The notes under the pieces are model-generated. The model saw only the letters and a list, made by a program, of their open reading frames with translations. It was not told where the DNA came from and did no database searches. 64,000 nt of DNA, from the NCBI RefSeq assembly GCF_026168555.1, contig NZ_CP092471.1, positions 940,501 to 1,004,500 on the forward strand, in the 5' to 3' direction. Every line of letters begins with the position of its first letter. Within the stretch, counting starts at the first letter, position 1. Of this stretch, positions 8,632 through 17,587 are shown one piece after another. The DNA is from Qipengyuania spongiae. Its GTDB lineage: Bacteria > Pseudomonadota > Alphaproteobacteria > Sphingomonadales > Sphingomonadaceae. The position numbers were made by a program, and so were the translations under genes.

Positions 8632-9186
8632 TCAAAGCCGGGGGAGAGTCACCCCGCGTTGACCCATATATTTGCCGGCACGGTCCCTGTAGCTCGTCTC
8701 GCACCGCTCGTTGCCTTGCAGGAACAGGAACTGGCAGGCGCCTTCGTTGGCGTAGATCTTAGCCGGAAGCGGGGTCGTGTTAGAGAATTCGAGCGTCACG
8801 TGCCCCTCCCAACCCGGTTCGAGTGGGGTGACGTTCACGATTATGCCGCAGCGCGCATAGGTGCTCTTGCCGAGACAGATGACCAGCACATCCTCGGGAA
8901 CGCGGAAATATTCGACGGTGCGCGCGAGGGCGAAGCTGTTGGGCGGGATCACGCAGATGTCGGTCTTGCGGTCGACGAAGCTGTTGGCGGCGAAATCCTT
9001 CGGATCGACCACGGCGGAATCGACATTGGTGAAGATTTTGAACTCGTCCGCCACTCGCGCGTCGTAGCCATAGCTCGACAGGCCGTAGGAAATGCAGCCC
9101 TCGCGCCGCTGGGCTTCTACGAAGGGCTCGATCATGCCGTCCGCCTGCGCGCGGGCGCGAATCCATTTGTCGGAAAGAATCGCCAT
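8632..9186 (-). CDS. dcd: dCTP deaminase
   Basis: Converts dCTP to dUTP plus ammonia, supplying dUMP for thymidylate synthesis. At 184 residues it has the usual alphaproteobacterial length. Signatures include the N-terminal [36 protein letters not shown], and the catalytic Glu in [16 protein letters not shown]. The ATG at 9186 is preferred over an in-frame GTG five codons upstream because it matches the family N-terminus. It lies downstream of a secreted-protein gene, separated by two small stem-loops. Confidence 0.95.
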   Translation of the reverse strand: MAILSDKWIRARAQADGMIEPFVEAQRREGCISYGLSSYGYDARVADEFKIFTNVDSAVVDPKDFAANSFVDRKTDICVIPPNSFALARTVEYFRVPEDVLVICLGKSTYARCGIIVNVTPLEPGWEGHVTLEFSNTTPLPAKIYANEGACQFLFLQGNERCETSYRDRAGKYMGQRGVTLPRL

Positions 9187-9210
9187 GCTGCGACGATTCA
9201 CGAGGGGGCG

Positions 9211-9244
9211 TTCGGCTGCAACCGAAGGCGGGTAATTATCCGCC
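9211..9244. other. Two adjacent stem-loops between the secreted-protein gene and dcd
   Basis: TTCGG/CCGAA (9211-9215 with 9222-9226) is followed directly by GGCGG/CCGCC (9227-9231 with 9240-9244, A/T-rich loop). In the minus-strand transcript they fall just after the secreted-protein stop. No U-tract follows, so they could be a weak terminator, an mRNA 3' end stabiliser, or part of the dcd leader. Confidence 0.35.
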
Positions 9245-9246
9245 GA

Positions 9247-9774
9247 TCAGATCTGTTCGGCACCCAGTTTCGGGTTGAGCGTGGCGATGTGGTTCAGCCA
9301 CTGCTTGGGCCGGCGCAGCATGTCGGAGGGGTAGTCGATATTGAGGCCCGCGATCTTGCCGATCTCGCCGACGAAATGGATACAGTTGCGCGTTTCGAGG
9401 TCGTAATACTTGCCCGGTTGATCGCGCCAGTCCGCCACCATCGCCCTGACCCGTCGATACTGGCTGTCGCTCAGCTCGACCGAGAAATGCCGGTTGGTCT
9501 TGCGGATCATTTTGGGCGTTTCGGTCAGGATCATGTGCTTGACCGGCCCTGCGAGTACCGCGGGTGTGGCGGATTTCGCCGACCAGCCGAAATTCTCGTC
9601 CACCCGTTCGCCCGTGTCGTCGAGCGCCCCTTCGAGAACGACGAAGGCGTGCGGATAGCGCCCGAACAGGACCGAACCGTTGATGCTGTGGAAGGACATG
9701 GTGACCGCCGCCGAAGCGGCCGAAGTCCAGGCGAGAGCGAGAGTGGCGAAGAGAAGATAGAGGAGGCGACGCAT
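9247..9774 (-). CDS. Secreted protein of unknown function, possible papain-like fold
   Basis: A 175-residue protein with a Sec signal (RRLLYLLFATLALAWTSAASA, cleavage near residue 22); AGGAGG lies 5 bases before the ATG. The mature part has an early His in a strand-like segment (SFHSINGS, FGRYPHAFVVLEG) and a later Asn-Cys-His motif (YDLETRNCIHFVGEI). An early His and later NC pair are reminiscent of permuted NlpC/P60 (LRAT-like) cysteine-enzyme folds, but I cannot confirm homology. It is probably periplasmic. It lies downstream of a TonB receptor (44-base gap) on the same strand. Confidence 0.65.
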   Translation of the reverse strand: MRRLLYLLFATLALAWTSAASAAVTMSFHSINGSVLFGRYPHAFVVLEGALDDTGERVDENFGWSAKSATPAVLAGPVKHMILTETPKMIRKTNRHFSVELSDSQYRRVRAMVADWRDQPGKYYDLETRNCIHFVGEIGKIAGLNIDYPSDMLRRPKQWLNHIATLNPKLGAEQI

Positions 9775-9818
9775 GGCCGCCTCCTATCAAGCCGTAGTTC
9801 TGAACTGAACCGGAATGT

Positions 9819-12185
9819 TCAGAAACGAACCGTCCCGGTGACGAAAACCTGCCGCGGATTGCCATAAAACGCGGTCAATGTGCCTTCCGGACCGAGCGTC
9901 GGAATCGGGAAACCGTTCGCCCCGAGCGGGATCGCGCCGGTCACCGGATCGGTCGCGACGAAGGTGTAGCCCGAGGTCCGGTATTCCTTGTCGAACAGGT
10001 TGCGGCCGTGCACCCCGATGCTGAACCGATCTCCCGGCGCGGAATAGACGAGGTTGGCGTCGAACAGGGCGAAGCCGTCCTGATCGAGATAGGGGTTCGG
10101 AATCTCGAACTGGAAGACCTTTGAGCGGTAGGACACCGTCGCCGTGAAATCGAGATCGCCGTCGCCCACCGGGGTCGAATAGCCGAGCGTGGCGCTGCCG
10201 GTGAATTCCGGCGTATTCTGGACCTCGCGGAAATCGGCGACGTCGGTCGGCACACCGCCGATATTGGTGACGTATTCCTTGTACTCGGCGCTGATATAGC
10301 CGGCCGAACCGGCCAGGGTCAGGCGGTCGCCGGCGGCCATCAGGTCGCGGCCGAGCCGGGCATTGGCTTCGAGCTCCAGGCCGTAGAACTCGGCCTTCCC
10401 TGCGTTGGAGACGATGCCGCAGAAGCTGGGGAGCCCCGCTACGGTACAGGCCACTGAGCCGGGAATCTGGACGTTGGTGTAATCGGCGTAGAAACCCGCA
10501 GCGGCAACGAACAGATTGCCGTTCAGCAGATCGCCCTTGTAGCCGACCTCGTAGCTGTCGACTTCCTCCGGCTCGAAGCTGAGGAAATCGGCCACTTCCG
10601 CATCGGAGCGGACGCCGTCGCCATCGAGGTCGGGCGCATTCGCGCCGACCCCGCGCGGGTCAAAGCCGCCACCCTTGAAGCCCTTGGAATAGCTCGCATA
10701 GAAATTGTGTTCCGGCGTCGGCATGAAACTGATCGAGGCGCGGGGCGTGAATTTCTCGAACTCGGCGCTGCCGTCGAAATTCGTGCTCGGCGCTCCAAAC
10801 GGGATGCCCGCTCCGCCGAAGAAGGGCGATCCACCGCCGAGATAGCTTTGCCGCAGAATGTCCGCCTGGCGCTCGTCCCAGGTATAACGACCACCCAGCG
10901 ACAGCGAGAGGCGATCGGACAGGTCATAGGTGAAGTCCGCGAAGATCGCATAGGTCTCGGTATCGACCGCAGCATTGGTGAAGGCCGTCAGACCGGGCAC
11001 GGTGGTGAAGATGCGCGTGTCGAACAGTGTGTCGGCCTGGGCATCCAGGTAATAGAAGCCGAGCAGGCCGGACAGCGGCCCGCTGTCGTAGAGAACCTGG
11101 AATTCCTGGCTGATCTGTTCGTTGAAATAGGCGCCCGGCACGTCGAGATCGACTGCCGGCAGGGCGTCGAAATCAATCGGGGTGAAAGTGTCATCCTTGC
11201 GCCAGGCGCTGCTCGAGCGCAGCGTGATCGCATCGGTCAGTTCGGCGCTGACATTCATCGCCAGACCGTAGGCCTCGACCTCCTGTTCGGGATCGTTGAG
11301 GCCGCCTCGCGTGTCGAACACGTCGTCGAGCACTGGCGCGCCTGAGCGGAGGCCTGGGATCAGGCGATGGCCGCCACGCGGATTGCTGTCGTCCTTGGTG
11401 TAATCGCCGGTGATGCGGATGAGGACGGGCTCGGAATAGCCGCCGATCTCGAGCGTCGCGCGGCCGCCCCAGATATCCTTGTCGTAATTGTCGAGCCCCG
11501 TGGTGAGGTTCTCGCCGAAGCCGTCGCGGGTCAGCCGGGCGACTGCCCCGCCGACGCGGATCATGTCGGATACCGGTGCTGAAACCGTCACCACGCCATC
11601 CAACTGGTTGTAGGTGCCGTATGTCGCGCGGGCGGTAAGGGAGAACTCTTCCGGCAGGTTGCGGGTCACGTATTTGACCGCGCCGCCGATCGTGTTGCGG
11701 CCGTAAAGCGTGCCCTGAGGGCCGCGCAGCACCTCGATCCGCTCGACGTCGTAGATGTCGAGAACGGCGGCTTGCGGGCGATTGAGATAGACGTCGTCGA
11801 GATAAATGCCGACGCCCTGCTCGAAGCCGGAGACCGGATCCTGCTGTCCAACGCCGCGGATGAAGGCGCTGAGCGTCGAGTTGGTGCCGCGCGATGCTTC
11901 GAGCGTCGTGTTCGGCGTGGTCTGCGCGATGTCGGTGATGTCGATCGAACCTGCCTGGCGCAGCGCCTCTCCGCTGTATGCGGTGACAGCGATCGGCACC
12001 TCGACCAGGCTTTCCTCGCGGCGGCGGGCGGTCACGACGATGACCCCGTCTTCGGCAGCATCGCCATCCGCGACCGCGTCGCCCGGCTGGTTGGCGACGT
12101 CCTGCGCCATGGCGGGCGCGCTGAGGCCCGCGATGGCGGTGGCCATGGCGAGGCTGCTGGTGACGGCTGACAGTGCAAGTTTCAT
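9819..12185 (-). CDS. TonB-dependent receptor (sphingomonad type)
   Basis: A 788-residue outer-membrane receptor. The start at 12185 gives a Sec signal (MKLALSAVTSSLAMATAIAG..., cleavage after AMAQ) and a GGAGGAG ribosome site; the longer frame upstream runs into the divergent promoter. The TonB box is VIVVTARRREESLVEVPIAV, the plug has RIEVLRGPQGTLYGRNTIGG, and the barrel ends in VTGTVRF. This subgroup is greatly expanded in sphingomonads and imports siderophores, sugars, aromatic compounds or plant products; substrate cannot be told from sequence. It is divergent from a TetR regulator with an inverted repeat between them, so TetR control is likely. Confidence 0.9.
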   Translation of the reverse strand: MKLALSAVTSSLAMATAIAGLSAPAMAQDVANQPGDAVADGDAAEDGVIVVTARRREESLVEVPIAVTAYSGEALRQAGSIDITDIAQTTPNTTLEASRGTNSTLSAFIRGVGQQDPVSGFEQGVGIYLDDVYLNRPQAAVLDIYDVERIEVLRGPQGTLYGRNTIGGAVKYVTRNLPEEFSLTARATYGTYNQLDGVVTVSAPVSDMIRVGGAVARLTRDGFGENLTTGLDNYDKDIWGGRATLEIGGYSEPVLIRITGDYTKDDSNPRGGHRLIPGLRSGAPVLDDVFDTRGGLNDPEQEVEAYGLAMNVSAELTDAITLRSSSAWRKDDTFTPIDFDALPAVDLDVPGAYFNEQISQEFQVLYDSGPLSGLLGFYYLDAQADTLFDTRIFTTVPGLTAFTNAAVDTETYAIFADFTYDLSDRLSLSLGGRYTWDERQADILRQSYLGGGSPFFGGAGIPFGAPSTNFDGSAEFEKFTPRASISFMPTPEHNFYASYSKGFKGGGFDPRGVGANAPDLDGDGVRSDAEVADFLSFEPEEVDSYEVGYKGDLLNGNLFVAAAGFYADYTNVQIPGSVACTVAGLPSFCGIVSNAGKAEFYGLELEANARLGRDLMAAGDRLTLAGSAGYISAEYKEYVTNIGGVPTDVADFREVQNTPEFTGSATLGYSTPVGDGDLDFTATVSYRSKVFQFEIPNPYLDQDGFALFDANLVYSAPGDRFSIGVHGRNLFDKEYRTSGYTFVATDPVTGAIPLGANGFPIPTLGPEGTLTAFYGNPRQVFVTGTVRF

Positions 12186-12232
12186 GGCTCTCTCCTCCTG
12201 CGCCCTGATCCGAACGCTTGCGGACCGCCTTA

Positions 12233-12255
12233 TTGAAACATGAACCACCTTTCAA
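12233..12255. promoter_or_regulatory. Inverted repeat in the TonB receptor / TetR divergent region
   Basis: TTGAAA-N11-TTTCAA (12233-12238 and 12250-12255) lies 48 bases from the receptor start and 80 bases from the TetR start. TTGAAA can also serve as a -35 hexamer on either strand. The position and symmetry make it a candidate TetR operator controlling both genes; this is inferred from layout only. Confidence 0.45.
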
Positions 12256-12335
12256 CTTTAGAATTGCGTGATAGTTGTTCTGTCCCTACCAAATGTGTCC
12301 GAATGGCCACGTCACGGGAAAGGGGAGAGAGCGCG

Positions 12336-12935
12336 ATGTCGGCAAGTCCCGGCAAGGAGCCGCGCACCGAACGGGGTCGTGAGACCTTGCGCAAGCTGCT
12401 CGACGCGGCAGCCAGGGAGTTCGGCGAGCGCGGTTTCCACGAGGCGTCGATCAGCGGCATCACCCGCCAAGCCGGCACGGCGCTCGGCACGTTCTACACC
12501 TATTTCGACAGCAAGGAGGCGATCTATTCCGCGCTTGTCGGAGATATGAGCCAGCATGTCGCCCGCGCGGCCACCGCCGGAATGTCGCGCGACAGCAACG
12601 GGACGGTCCGCGAAGGGGAAGCGTTGGCGGCCTTTCTCGCCTTTGCTCGCGATCACAAGGAAATCTATCGCATTATCGACGAAGCGGAGTTCGCCGATCC
12701 GGCAAGCTACCGCCAGCACTATACCGGCGCGGCAGAACGCATCGCCGCGCGGCTCGAGGAGAGTGTGAAGGCCGGGGTCGTCACGCCGGGCGACAACGAA
12801 ATCCGCGCCTGGGCCATCATGGGAATGAACGTATTCCTCGGCCTGCGCTTCGGCGTGTGGGATACCTCGCGCACGATCGAGGAGATCGCCGTGGCCGCCG
12901 AAGCACTTCTGAGCGAGGGGATCGCTGCCCGCTAG
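12336..12935 (+). CDS. TetR/AcrR family transcriptional regulator
   Basis: A 199-residue regulator. The N-terminal helix-turn-helix (about residues 17-62) shows the pattern LLDAAAREFGERGFHEASIS...GTFYTYFDSKEAIY. The C-terminal ligand domain contains HKEIYRIIDEAEFADP, as in TetR_C groups linked to fatty acid or CoA-ester signals. The ATG at 12336 follows an AGGGGAGAG ribosome site; longer in-frame starts at 12303 and 12240 overlap the operator region and are less likely. It is divergent from the TonB receptor gene, its probable target, and converges on putA with overlapping stop codons. Confidence 0.9.
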   Translation: MSASPGKEPRTERGRETLRKLLDAAAREFGERGFHEASISGITRQAGTALGTFYTYFDSKEAIYSALVGDMSQHVARAATAGMSRDSNGTVREGEALAAFLAFARDHKEIYRIIDEAEFADPASYRQHYTGAAERIAARLEESVKAGVVTPGDNEIRAWAIMGMNVFLGLRFGVWDTSRTIEEIAVAAEALLSEGIAAR

Positions 12936-15900
12936 CTCGCCAGCAGGCTCGCATTCCCCCCCGCCGCCGTCGTGTCGATGCAGACGACGCGTTCGGTCGC
13001 GAACCGCATCACGTAGTTCGGGCCGCCCGCCTTGGGGCCGGTGCCGGACAAGCCTTCGCCGCCAAAGGGCTGGCTTTCGACCACTGCGCCGATCTGGTTG
13101 CGGTTGACGTAGAAATTGCCAACCCGGGCCATGCTCTCGACCAGGCGACGGGTGGAATCGATCCGGCTGTGCAGCCCGAGAGTAAGCCCGTAGCCGACAG
13201 AATTGATGTCCTCCATCACCTGTTCTAGCTGGTGCCCGGGGAAGCGGGCAACATGAAGGACCGGCCCGAAATTCTCGCGCTTCAAGTCGAGGATGGAATC
13301 CATCTCGATGATCGTCGGCGCCACGAAGCAGCCCTTGATGGTGGAGTGCGGCAGTTCGCGGCGCCAGACCGACCGGCCGTTCTTCTCGCGCCGGGCCACG
13401 TGCCGCTCGAGCGCAGCCTTGGCGTCGGGATCGATCACCGGTCCGACATCGGTCGCGAGGTCTTCGGGATCGCCGACATGCAGCGCTTCGAAAGCTCCGC
13501 GGATCATCCGCAGTATCTCGTCGGCTACATCGTCCTGTACATAGAGCATACGCAGGGCGGAGCAGCGCTGGCCCGCGCTCTGGAAGGCGCTGGCGACCAC
13601 ATCGCGGGTGACCTGTTCGGGCAGGGCCGAACTGTCGACGATCATCGCATTCTGGCCGCCGGTCTCGGCAATGAAGGTCGCGATAGCCCCGTCGCGCGCG
13701 GCGAGCGTACGGTTGATCGCCTGCGCGGTGCCGGTCGATCCGGTGAAGGCAACCCCGGCGAGGCGCGGGTCGGAGGTGATGAACTGGCCGACCTCTCCCG
13801 CGCCGGGGAGGAGCTGGAACACCTCTTCGGGAATGCCCGCCTGATGGCACAATCGCACGGCGAGGGCGGCGATAAGCGGTGTCTGTTCCGCCGGTTTGGC
13901 AACCACGGCGTTGCCCGCCGCTAGAGCGGCAGCCGCCGGACCGATGAAGATCGCCAGCGGAAAGTTCCACGGACTGATCGTGGCGAACACGCCGCGCCCG
14001 TTGAAGGTAAGCCGGTTCTCTTCGCCGGTCGGGCCGGGGAGAGGGAAGGGACCCGTAAAGAGCCTGCGCGCCTCGTTCGCGTAGAAGCGCAGGAAATCGA
14101 CCGCCTCGCGCAGTTCGAGCACCGCGTCGGGCAGCGTCTTGCCCGCCTCCCGTTGGCACAGCGAAAGGATCTCGGCGGTGTTTTCCTCGAACGCATCGGC
14201 CGCCGCTTCCAGAAGCAATGCGCGCTTCTCGCCGCCTAAGGCGTTCCAGCCCGGCTGGATCGCCTGCCCCCGGCCAATGGCGAGGCGGACCTCGTCCTCG
14301 GTCGCGTCGCGGCGCGTGCCGACTTCGTGCGAGAGGTCCTGCGGCTGTGTGATCGGCGCCATTTCGCCGGGATTGCCGTAGGACAGCGTCGGCGCGGCGT
14401 TCCAGTGGCGACCGCGCAGTTCCTCCAGCCGCTTTTCCAACGGTTCGCGCACGAGCGGATCGGACAGGTCGACCCCGGCCGAATTCGAGCGGTTGGGGAA
14501 GATGTCGCCGGGAAGCGGAATGTCAGGATTGCGCTTGGGATTAAGCGCGGCAAGCTCCTCCACCGGATCGGTCGCGAGGTCCGAGGCCGGAATGTCGGCA
14601 TCGGCCATCCGGTTGACGAAGCTCGAATTCGCGCCGTTCTCCAGCAAACGGCGAACGAGATAGGCGAGCAGGTCCTTGTGCGTGCCGACCGGCGCATAGA
14701 TGCGGACGGGGGTACGGGAATTGCCCTCGATCTGCGCCAGCGCGTCGTAGATGTCCTCGCCCATGCCGTGCAGACGCTGGAACTCGAACGCGGTGTCGTT
14801 CTTGCTTGCCAGCACCTTGATCGCGCTGACAGTGTAGGCATTGTGCGTGGCGAAGGCCGGATAGATCGCGTCGCCCGCCTCGATCAGCTTGGCCGCGCAG
14901 GCGAGATAGGACACGTCCGTCGCGACCTTGCGGGTGAATACCGGGAAATCCGTGTAGCCGCCGACCTGGCTGAGCTTGATCTCGGTGTCCCAGTAGGCAC
15001 CCTTTACCAGCCTCACGAAGAGCTTGCGGCCATGCCGCCGGGCGAGTTTGGCGACCCAGTCGCACAGCGGGGCCGAGCGTTTCTGGTAGGCCTGGATAGC
15101 AAGGCCGAAGCCGGTCCATCCCTGGGCGGTGCCGTTGGCGAACAACTCGTCATCGGCGACCAGCTCCTCGAGAATGTCCATCGAGGGTTCGAGCCGCTCG
15201 GCCTCTTCGGCATCGATGGTGAAGTGAATGTCGGCATCGCGGGCCTTGATGGCGAGCTCGCGCACGATCGGGACGAGCGCCGCCACGGCCTCGCGCTGAT
15301 GGAGGAAGGTGTATTTGGGATGCAGCGCCGAAAGCTTCACCGAAATGCCGGGAGAATCCCCGACCCCGCCGCGCGCCTCGCGCGACAGCCGCTCGATCGC
15401 GCTGCCATAGGCCTTGCGATAGCGTTCGGCGTCCTCGAAGGTCATTGCCGCTTCGCCGAGCATGTCGAAGCTGTGCGTCAGGCCGCGCGCGCGTTCGGGC
15501 GATGCGCGCTTGAGCGCTTCCTCAATATTGCGCCCGAATACGAACTGGCCGCCGAGGATCTTCATCGCCTGCAGCGTCGCCTTGCGGACCACCGGTTCGC
15601 CGAGCCGGTTAATCGTGTTCCGAAGTGTCTTTTCCAGCGGGCGGCGATTGGGGCCGGGGCGCTCCAGCACCTCGCCCGTCAACATCAGCGAGAAGGTCGC
15701 CGCATTGACGAAGGTGGAAGAGCTTTCGCCCAGATGCTCGGACCAGTCGATATCGGCCAGCTTGTCGCGGATCAGCGCGTCGGCGGTGCGGCTGTCTGGC
15801 ACGCGCAGCAGCGCCTCGGCCAGGCACATCAGCGCGATGCCCTCTTCGGTCGCGAGGCCGAACTGCTGGAGGAAGGCATCGAGCCCGCTCGCCTTGCGCC

Positions 15901-16084
15901 GGCGGGCGCCTTCGACCAGCCGCACGGCCAGCGCGGAGGCCTCGTCATGGGTGCGGGACGCGAGCCGTGCCTGCGAGAGGCGTTCGGTCAGGCATTTGTC
16001 CTCTTCCTCCCGATAGGCGAGGCGGACGGCGCGGCGATCGAGTGTCGAAAGGGCGGGGCGGGAATCGGAGACTGCAGTGGCCAT
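12932..16084 (-). CDS. putA: Bifunctional proline dehydrogenase / L-glutamate gamma-semialdehyde dehydrogenase
   Basis: Oxidises proline to glutamate in two steps, passing electrons to the quinone pool via FAD and then to NAD+. At 1050 residues it is the short type without the N-terminal ribbon-helix-helix DNA-binding domain of E. coli PutA (1320 residues), so it does not repress itself. The proline dehydrogenase barrel (about residues 130-470) carries FVRLVKGAYWDTEIK. The aldehyde dehydrogenase domain (about residues 540-1040) has Glu807 in ETGGQN and catalytic Cys841 in AGQRCSAL. The ATG at 16084 is chosen by family N-terminus. It ends the mtnP-glpD-putA transcription unit; its stop codon overlaps that of the convergent TetR gene. 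Confidence 0.96.
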   Translation of the reverse strand: MATAVSDSRPALSTLDRRAVRLAYREEEDKCLTERLSQARLASRTHDEASALAVRLVEGARRRKASGLDAFLQQFGLATEEGIALMCLAEALLRVPDSRTADALIRDKLADIDWSEHLGESSSTFVNAATFSLMLTGEVLERPGPNRRPLEKTLRNTINRLGEPVVRKATLQAMKILGGQFVFGRNIEEALKRASPERARGLTHSFDMLGEAAMTFEDAERYRKAYGSAIERLSREARGGVGDSPGISVKLSALHPKYTFLHQREAVAALVPIVRELAIKARDADIHFTIDAEEAERLEPSMDILEELVADDELFANGTAQGWTGFGLAIQAYQKRSAPLCDWVAKLARRHGRKLFVRLVKGAYWDTEIKLSQVGGYTDFPVFTRKVATDVSYLACAAKLIEAGDAIYPAFATHNAYTVSAIKVLASKNDTAFEFQRLHGMGEDIYDALAQIEGNSRTPVRIYAPVGTHKDLLAYLVRRLLENGANSSFVNRMADADIPASDLATDPVEELAALNPKRNPDIPLPGDIFPNRSNSAGVDLSDPLVREPLEKRLEELRGRHWNAAPTLSYGNPGEMAPITQPQDLSHEVGTRRDATEDEVRLAIGRGQAIQPGWNALGGEKRALLLEAAADAFEENTAEILSLCQREAGKTLPDAVLELREAVDFLRFYANEARRLFTGPFPLPGPTGEENRLTFNGRGVFATISPWNFPLAIFIGPAAAALAAGNAVVAKPAEQTPLIAALAVRLCHQAGIPEEVFQLLPGAGEVGQFITSDPRLAGVAFTGSTGTAQAINRTLAARDGAIATFIAETGGQNAMIVDSSALPEQVTRDVVASAFQSAGQRCSALRMLYVQDDVADEILRMIRGAFEALHVGDPEDLATDVGPVIDPDAKAALERHVARREKNGRSVWRRELPHSTIKGCFVAPTIIEMDSILDLKRENFGPVLHVARFPGHQLEQVMEDINSVGYGLTLGLHSRIDSTRRLVESMARVGNFYVNRNQIGAVVESQPFGGEGLSGTGPKAGGPNYVMRFATERVVCIDTTAAGGNASLLAS

Positions 16085-16116
16085 GGCGCGGCCCTTGGAC
16101 CTCTCACCGAACCCGT

Positions 16117-17586
16117 TCAACCTTTGTCGCTCATCCAGGCGCCCACGCGCTCTTGGCTCGTCGCAGGCAGATGAAGTCCAAGCTTGCTTCGTCGCCACAG
16201 AACGTCCTCCGCCTTGCACGCGAATTCCTCGCGCACGAGATAGCGCAGCTCGGCTTCGTAGAGGTCGCCGCCGAAATGTTCGCCCAGATCGCCGGGAGCC
16301 TCCGCTTTGCCGAGCAGCGCGTCGATCCGGGTCCCGTATGCCCTGGCGAGGCGCAGTACCGTTTCGTGGGGAAGCCACGGGTAGCGATCGGCCGCGCCTT
16401 GAAGAAACTGCCCGAAGTCTGCCATGTCTCCGCCGGGAAGTGGGGCACCGCGGGTCCACTCGCCGGCCATCGGCAGGTGCGACGACAGGTGGGCGAGCGC
16501 ATGTTCGGCGAGCTTGCGATAAGTCGTCAGCTTTCCGCCATAGACCGAGAGAATGGGCGCGCCGCCATCGCTATCGAGTTCGAACGCGTAATCGCGGGTG
16601 ACTGTGGAATTGCGAGCCGAATGGTCGTCGTAGAGTGGGCGGACGCCGCTGTAGCTGTGAACAATCTCGTTCTCTTCCACGCCGTTTCTAAAATAGCGCG
16701 CGGCCGCGTCGCGCAGATAGGTGCGCTCTTCCCGTGAGATTTCCACGCTGCCGGGATCGCCATTAAACGGGCTGTCGGTCGTGCCGATCAGAGTGAATTC
16801 GCGTTCGTAGGGGATGGCGAAGACGATGCGTCCGTCGCGTTGCTGGAAGATATAGGCGTGGTCTCCCGGATATTTGCGCGGCACGAGGATGTGGCTGCCC
16901 TTGACGAGGCGGAGACGCGTGGGCGTGCCGCGGCCCAGTGCCATCTTCGCCATCCGATCGACCCAGGGTCCGGCGGCATTCACCACGGCGCGGGCCTCGA
17001 GGGTCCGCTCGCCTTGACTGCCCCTCAGGCGCGCGCGCCAGCCATCGGCCATTCGCTCCAGCCCCACGCATTCGGTTCGGGTCAGGATCGTCGCACCCCG
17101 CTCGCGCGCATCCATCGCGCTCAGGACGACAAGACGGGCGTCCTCGACCCAGCAGTCCGAATATTCGAAACCCCGGGTCAACCGGTTGGACAGCACCATG
17201 CGATGGGGCGGCCGCTCTAGATCGACCGAGCGCGTGCCGGGCATGGAAGAGCGACCGCCGAGCCGGTCGTAGAGGGCCAGACCGATCCGCAGCATCCAGG
17301 CCGGGCGCATTCCCCGGTCAACGGGCAGCACGAAGCGCAGCGGCCAGATGATGTGAGGCGCCGCCGCCAGCAGAACCTCGCGCTCGCGGAGCGATTCCCG
17401 GACCAGTCGGAACTCGAACTGTTCGAGGTAGCGCAGCCCGCCATGGATCAGCTTGGTGCTGGCAGAGGAGGTATGGGCGGCGAGATCGTCCTTCTCGCAC
17501 AGCAAGACCTTCAGTCCTCGACCGGCGGCATCGCGCGCGATCCCCGCGCCGTTGATGCCCCCGCCGATAACGAGCAGATCGATCAT
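16117..17586 (-). CDS. glpD: Glycerol-3-phosphate dehydrogenase (FAD, membrane-associated)
   Basis: Oxidises sn-glycerol-3-phosphate to dihydroxyacetone phosphate at the inner membrane, reducing quinone. At 489 residues, it has near-standard length. The FAD-binding GGGINGAGIARDAAGRG is at the very N-terminus, followed by STKLIHGGLRYLE, VNAAGPWVD, and late VYGGKLTTYRKLAEHAL. No glpK or glpF is nearby, so it likely serves glycerophospholipid turnover. It starts 1 base after the upstream MTA-phosphorylase stop and ends 32 bases before putA, so all three are probably co-transcribed. Confidence 0.95.
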   Translation of the reverse strand: MIDLLVIGGGINGAGIARDAAGRGLKVLLCEKDDLAAHTSSASTKLIHGGLRYLEQFEFRLVRESLREREVLLAAAPHIIWPLRFVLPVDRGMRPAWMLRIGLALYDRLGGRSSMPGTRSVDLERPPHRMVLSNRLTRGFEYSDCWVEDARLVVLSAMDARERGATILTRTECVGLERMADGWRARLRGSQGERTLEARAVVNAAGPWVDRMAKMALGRGTPTRLRLVKGSHILVPRKYPGDHAYIFQQRDGRIVFAIPYEREFTLIGTTDSPFNGDPGSVEISREERTYLRDAAARYFRNGVEENEIVHSYSGVRPLYDDHSARNSTVTRDYAFELDSDGGAPILSVYGGKLTTYRKLAEHALAHLSSHLPMAGEWTRGAPLPGGDMADFGQFLQGAADRYPWLPHETVLRLARAYGTRIDALLGKAEAPGDLGEHFGGDLYEAELRYLVREEFACKAEDVLWRRSKLGLHLPATSQERVGAWMSDKG

Positions 17587-17587
17587 C

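Noticed and set aside
14327..16174. 615-residue open frame on the plus strand opposite putA
   Set aside because: Antisense shadow; putA motifs are unambiguous on the other strand.
16085..16459. Upstream extension of putA
   Set aside because: It would overlap the end of glpD and adds no domain; the ATG at 16084 matches the short-PutA N-terminus.
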